DNA of 64,000 nucleotides, taken from the NCBI GenBank assembly GCA_025359265.1, contig JANYHB010000013.1, positions 16,963 to 80,962 on the forward strand, in the 5' to 3' direction. The DNA comes from Hyphomicrobiales bacterium. Lineage in GTDB: Bacteria; Pseudomonadota; Alphaproteobacteria; Rhizobiales; Aestuariivirgaceae. Each line of letters begins with the position of its first letter. Position 1 is the stretch's first letter. Below the pieces are notes generated by a model that made no database searches, was not told the origin of the DNA, and saw only the letters and a list, made by a program, of their open reading frames with translations. Positions 62,044 through 64,000 of the stretch are shown here, piece after piece. Position numbers and translations under genes: made by a program.

Positions 62044-62871
62044 TCAGGCTGTGACAGTTTTGGGTTTAAATTTGGGCTTGGCCAAATAGTTTGCGAGAAT
62101 GAATGCCACCAGCGTGGCGACAAAGGCGGCCAGCATCAATTGTGTAGGCCTGTCGCTATATCCCATCAGCGCCTTGAGCAAGGTTCCCGCCAAGCCCTTA
62201 TCTGGCAAAGCCGAAGACCAATCCCAAACTTCAGCACTCAATATCTCAACAGCGTCGGCGGCTTGCAGGAAATGCGCAGCCTGAGCCGCCATGCCGGCAG
62301 CCAGTACCGCGATCAGCGCGGTGGTAACCGAAAACACCCAACGCATGGGGATGCGCACGATACCTTTGTAGGTGACGTAAGATACAGCGCCTCCCAGCAC
62401 GATGCCCATCAGACCGCCTGAAAGTGATTGCAGGGCAGTGGCGCCGCTGCTGGCTGCTGCCCCATAGAGGAACAAAACAACCTCTGCACCCTCGCGCAGA
62501 ACTGAAGTTGCGATGACAACTGCAACAGCAATCATGGGCTTTGAGCCACTGGCGGCTTGCTGGCCAAGGGCCTTAAAATCATGTGCCATCTGGCGGCCTT
62601 TGCGCGCCATCCACAAAGTATGCCAAGCCAGCATAAAAACGGCGAGAATGAGGATCGCGGCATTCAACATTTCTTGGCCGTAACCGCCAAAAAGGTTGGC
62701 CAGCCCGCCAGCGAAGGTGGCCACGATGATTGAGCCCAGAACACCGGCAAGAACGCCGCCCCAGATGTAGGTCAAGGCCCTTGGTGCATGGCCCAACGCA
62801 GCGGCCACAATGCCGATGGCAAGGCCCGCCTCAAAAACTTCGCGAAAAACGATGATAAGCGTTGCGAGCAT
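62044..62871 (-). CDS. FTR1 family iron permease
   Basis: IIVFREVFEAGLAIGIV (REXXE), second LREGAEVVLFL motif; 7-TM pattern. Confidence 0.93.
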   Translation of the reverse strand: MLATLIIVFREVFEAGLAIGIVAAALGHAPRALTYIWGGVLAGVLGSIIVATFAGGLANLFGGYGQEMLNAAILILAVFMLAWHTLWMARKGRQMAHDFKALGQQAASGSKPMIAVAVVIATSVLREGAEVVLFLYGAAASSGATALQSLSGGLMGIVLGGAVSYVTYKGIVRIPMRWVFSVTTALIAVLAAGMAAQAAHFLQAADAVEILSAEVWDWSSALPDKGLAGTLLKALMGYSDRPTQLMLAAFVATLVAFILANYLAKPKFKPKTVTA

Positions 62872-63195
62872 CTATTTTATTACGATCTGTCCTTTGGCCA
62901 CATCTTCTTGTGGCTCATTCACACAATCATATGTGCCGGGCTTCGGGTTTAACACACGAACCAGAATCGTGCCACCGGCCACCACGGATTTTTCAATCTT
63001 GAGACCCTTGCATTCCAATTCAGCCTGGGCGGCGTTCGTGTTAATAAACTTCAAAGTGAAGGTGCTTTTGGCTTCGACAGTGAGGACCGGGGGTTCAAAG
63101 TTGGTGCCCTTTAACGTCCATTCCACTGGCATATCATCAGCCAGGGCCAGATTTGAAAAAGTAAGAGATAAAATGACCTGAATTAGCAACTTCAT
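62872..63195 (-). CDS. periplasmic cupredoxin-domain protein
   Basis: Signal peptide; FEPPVLTVEAKSTFTLKFINTNAAQAELECKGLKIEKSVVAGG..PGTYDCVNEPQEDVAKGQIVIK; TAG abuts the FTR1 ATG. Confidence 0.85.
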   Translation of the reverse strand: MKLLIQVILSLTFSNLALADDMPVEWTLKGTNFEPPVLTVEAKSTFTLKFINTNAAQAELECKGLKIEKSVVAGGTILVRVLNPKPGTYDCVNEPQEDVAKGQIVIK

Positions 63196-63211
63196 CACAG
63201 AGATCCTAATT

Positions 63212-63228
63212 CCGACTAAATTAGTCGG
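63212..63228. promoter_or_regulatory. IscR-like palindromic operator upstream of the cupredoxin/FTR1 pair
   Basis: Perfect CCGACTAA-A-TTAGTCGG; close to the IscR type-1 consensus core YYGACTRWWWYAGTCRR. Confidence 0.6.
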
Positions 63229-63337
63229 GTTATTGAGGGTGAATAAATTGGAAATGCGACGCCGTCAAGCGCGAAACTGAAATTGCGGCTTTGCGGCGCA
63301 GGGGCTTCTTGTTATGCGAGGCAAACAGGTTGGAAAA

Positions 63338-64000
63338 ATGGCCGGCACAGACAAAAGGCAAGCGCGTTATGAGGGCCCCGCACCCACGGTGGTGTTGGTG
63401 AACCCGCAGCTGGGCGAAAACATTGGCATGGCGGCGCGGGCCATGGCCAATTTCGGGTTGATGGATTTGATTCTGGTCGATCCACGCGAAGGCTGGGACA
63501 GGCCCAAGGCTGAAGCTGCGGCTTCGGGGGCCATTGAAACGGTGAAGTCCGCAAAGATAGTGCCAGTTTTGGTCGCGGCGTTGCAGCCCTTCAACTATGT
63601 TTATGCCACAACGGCGCGGCCACGCGGCATGACGAAAGACGTGATGACGCCAGAACAAGCGGGTGCTGATATGCAGACGCGCATCAATCGCGGCGAGAAA
63701 ATCGCCATCCTGTTTGGCCGCGAGAGGATTGGTTTAACCAATGACGAAGTATCCTTGGCCGACATGATCATCACTGCGCCCGTTAATCCGGCATATGCCT
63801 CGCTCAACATTGCGCAAGCGGTTTTGTTGGTGGGCTATGAATGGTTCAAACCCATGGCGACCAGTTTGGGCATGGCGACAAGTGAGTTGCCCGCGATCGT
63901 CAATTCTGGCTTGCAAATGCCAGGCACACAGCCCGCAACGAAAGAGCAGCTATTCGGCTTTTTTGACCACCTTGAAAATGCCTTGGAAGCGGCGGGTTTT
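63338..64000 (+). CDS. TrmJ-like RNA methyltransferase, open at right edge
   Basis: Manual translation: MAGTDKRQARYEGPAPTVVLVNPQLGENIGMAARAMANFGLMDLILVDPREGW...ILFGRERIGLTNDEVSLADMIITAPVNPAYASLNIAQAVLLVGYEW; absent from ORF track because no stop in window. Confidence 0.92.
   Translation, partial: MAGTDKRQARYEGPAPTVVLVNPQLGENIGMAARAMANFGLMDLILVDPREGWDRPKAEAAASGAIETVKSAKIVPVLVAALQPFNYVYATTARPRGMTKDVMTPEQAGADMQTRINRGEKIAILFGRERIGLTNDEVSLADMIITAPVNPAYASLNIAQAVLLVGYEWFKPMATSLGMATSELPAIVNSGLQMPGTQPATKEQLFGFFDHLENALEAAGF

Noticed and set aside
1-64000. Prophage, transposase or tRNA genes
   Set aside because: No integrase, transposase or phage structural motif and no convincing tRNA cloverleaf was recognised by eye; a tRNAscan/ISfinder run would be decisive.

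Overview
The window is a mostly housekeeping block from an alphaproteobacterium, probably Hyphomicrobiales/Rhizobiales-like. The inference rests on a two-piece permuted tmRNA, CckA, alphaproteobacterial SspB, a GAAC-N7-GAAC SOS box before recA, and recA/alaS/icd clustering. About 50 CDS can be supported, including uvrD/pcrA-type helicase, fumC, ndk, kup, sspB, thyA, folA, a DegP/HtrA protease, cckA, recA, alaS, icd, an FTR1 iron permease with a cupredoxin, several MFS/DMT/ABC transporters, an AsmA-like protein, a GcvT-family dehydrogenase and a molybdopterin oxidoreductase. Accessory content includes two probable nuclease-fold proteins, a composite toxin-antitoxin islet, and a 1189-aa modular repeat protein. 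The most interesting observations come from reading between and across the supplied ORFs: (i) a truncated yoeB-like toxin ghost with an internal stop beside a HicBA+XRE cluster; (ii) a second HicA toxin cut 10 codons short by a TAG; (iii) a two-piece tmRNA gene encoding ANDNYAPVALAA next to sspB, not in the ORF track; (iv) frameshifted genes (a VOC protein, a small secreted protein and probably the end of the repeat protein); (v) a strong unexplained RNA-like inverted repeat before recA; (vi) an IscR-type palindrome before an iron-uptake pair; (vii) a tandem of paralogous histidine kinases with a stand-alone receiver inserted between alaS and icd. No complete undescribed system could be proven from sequence alone. 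No database searches were run.
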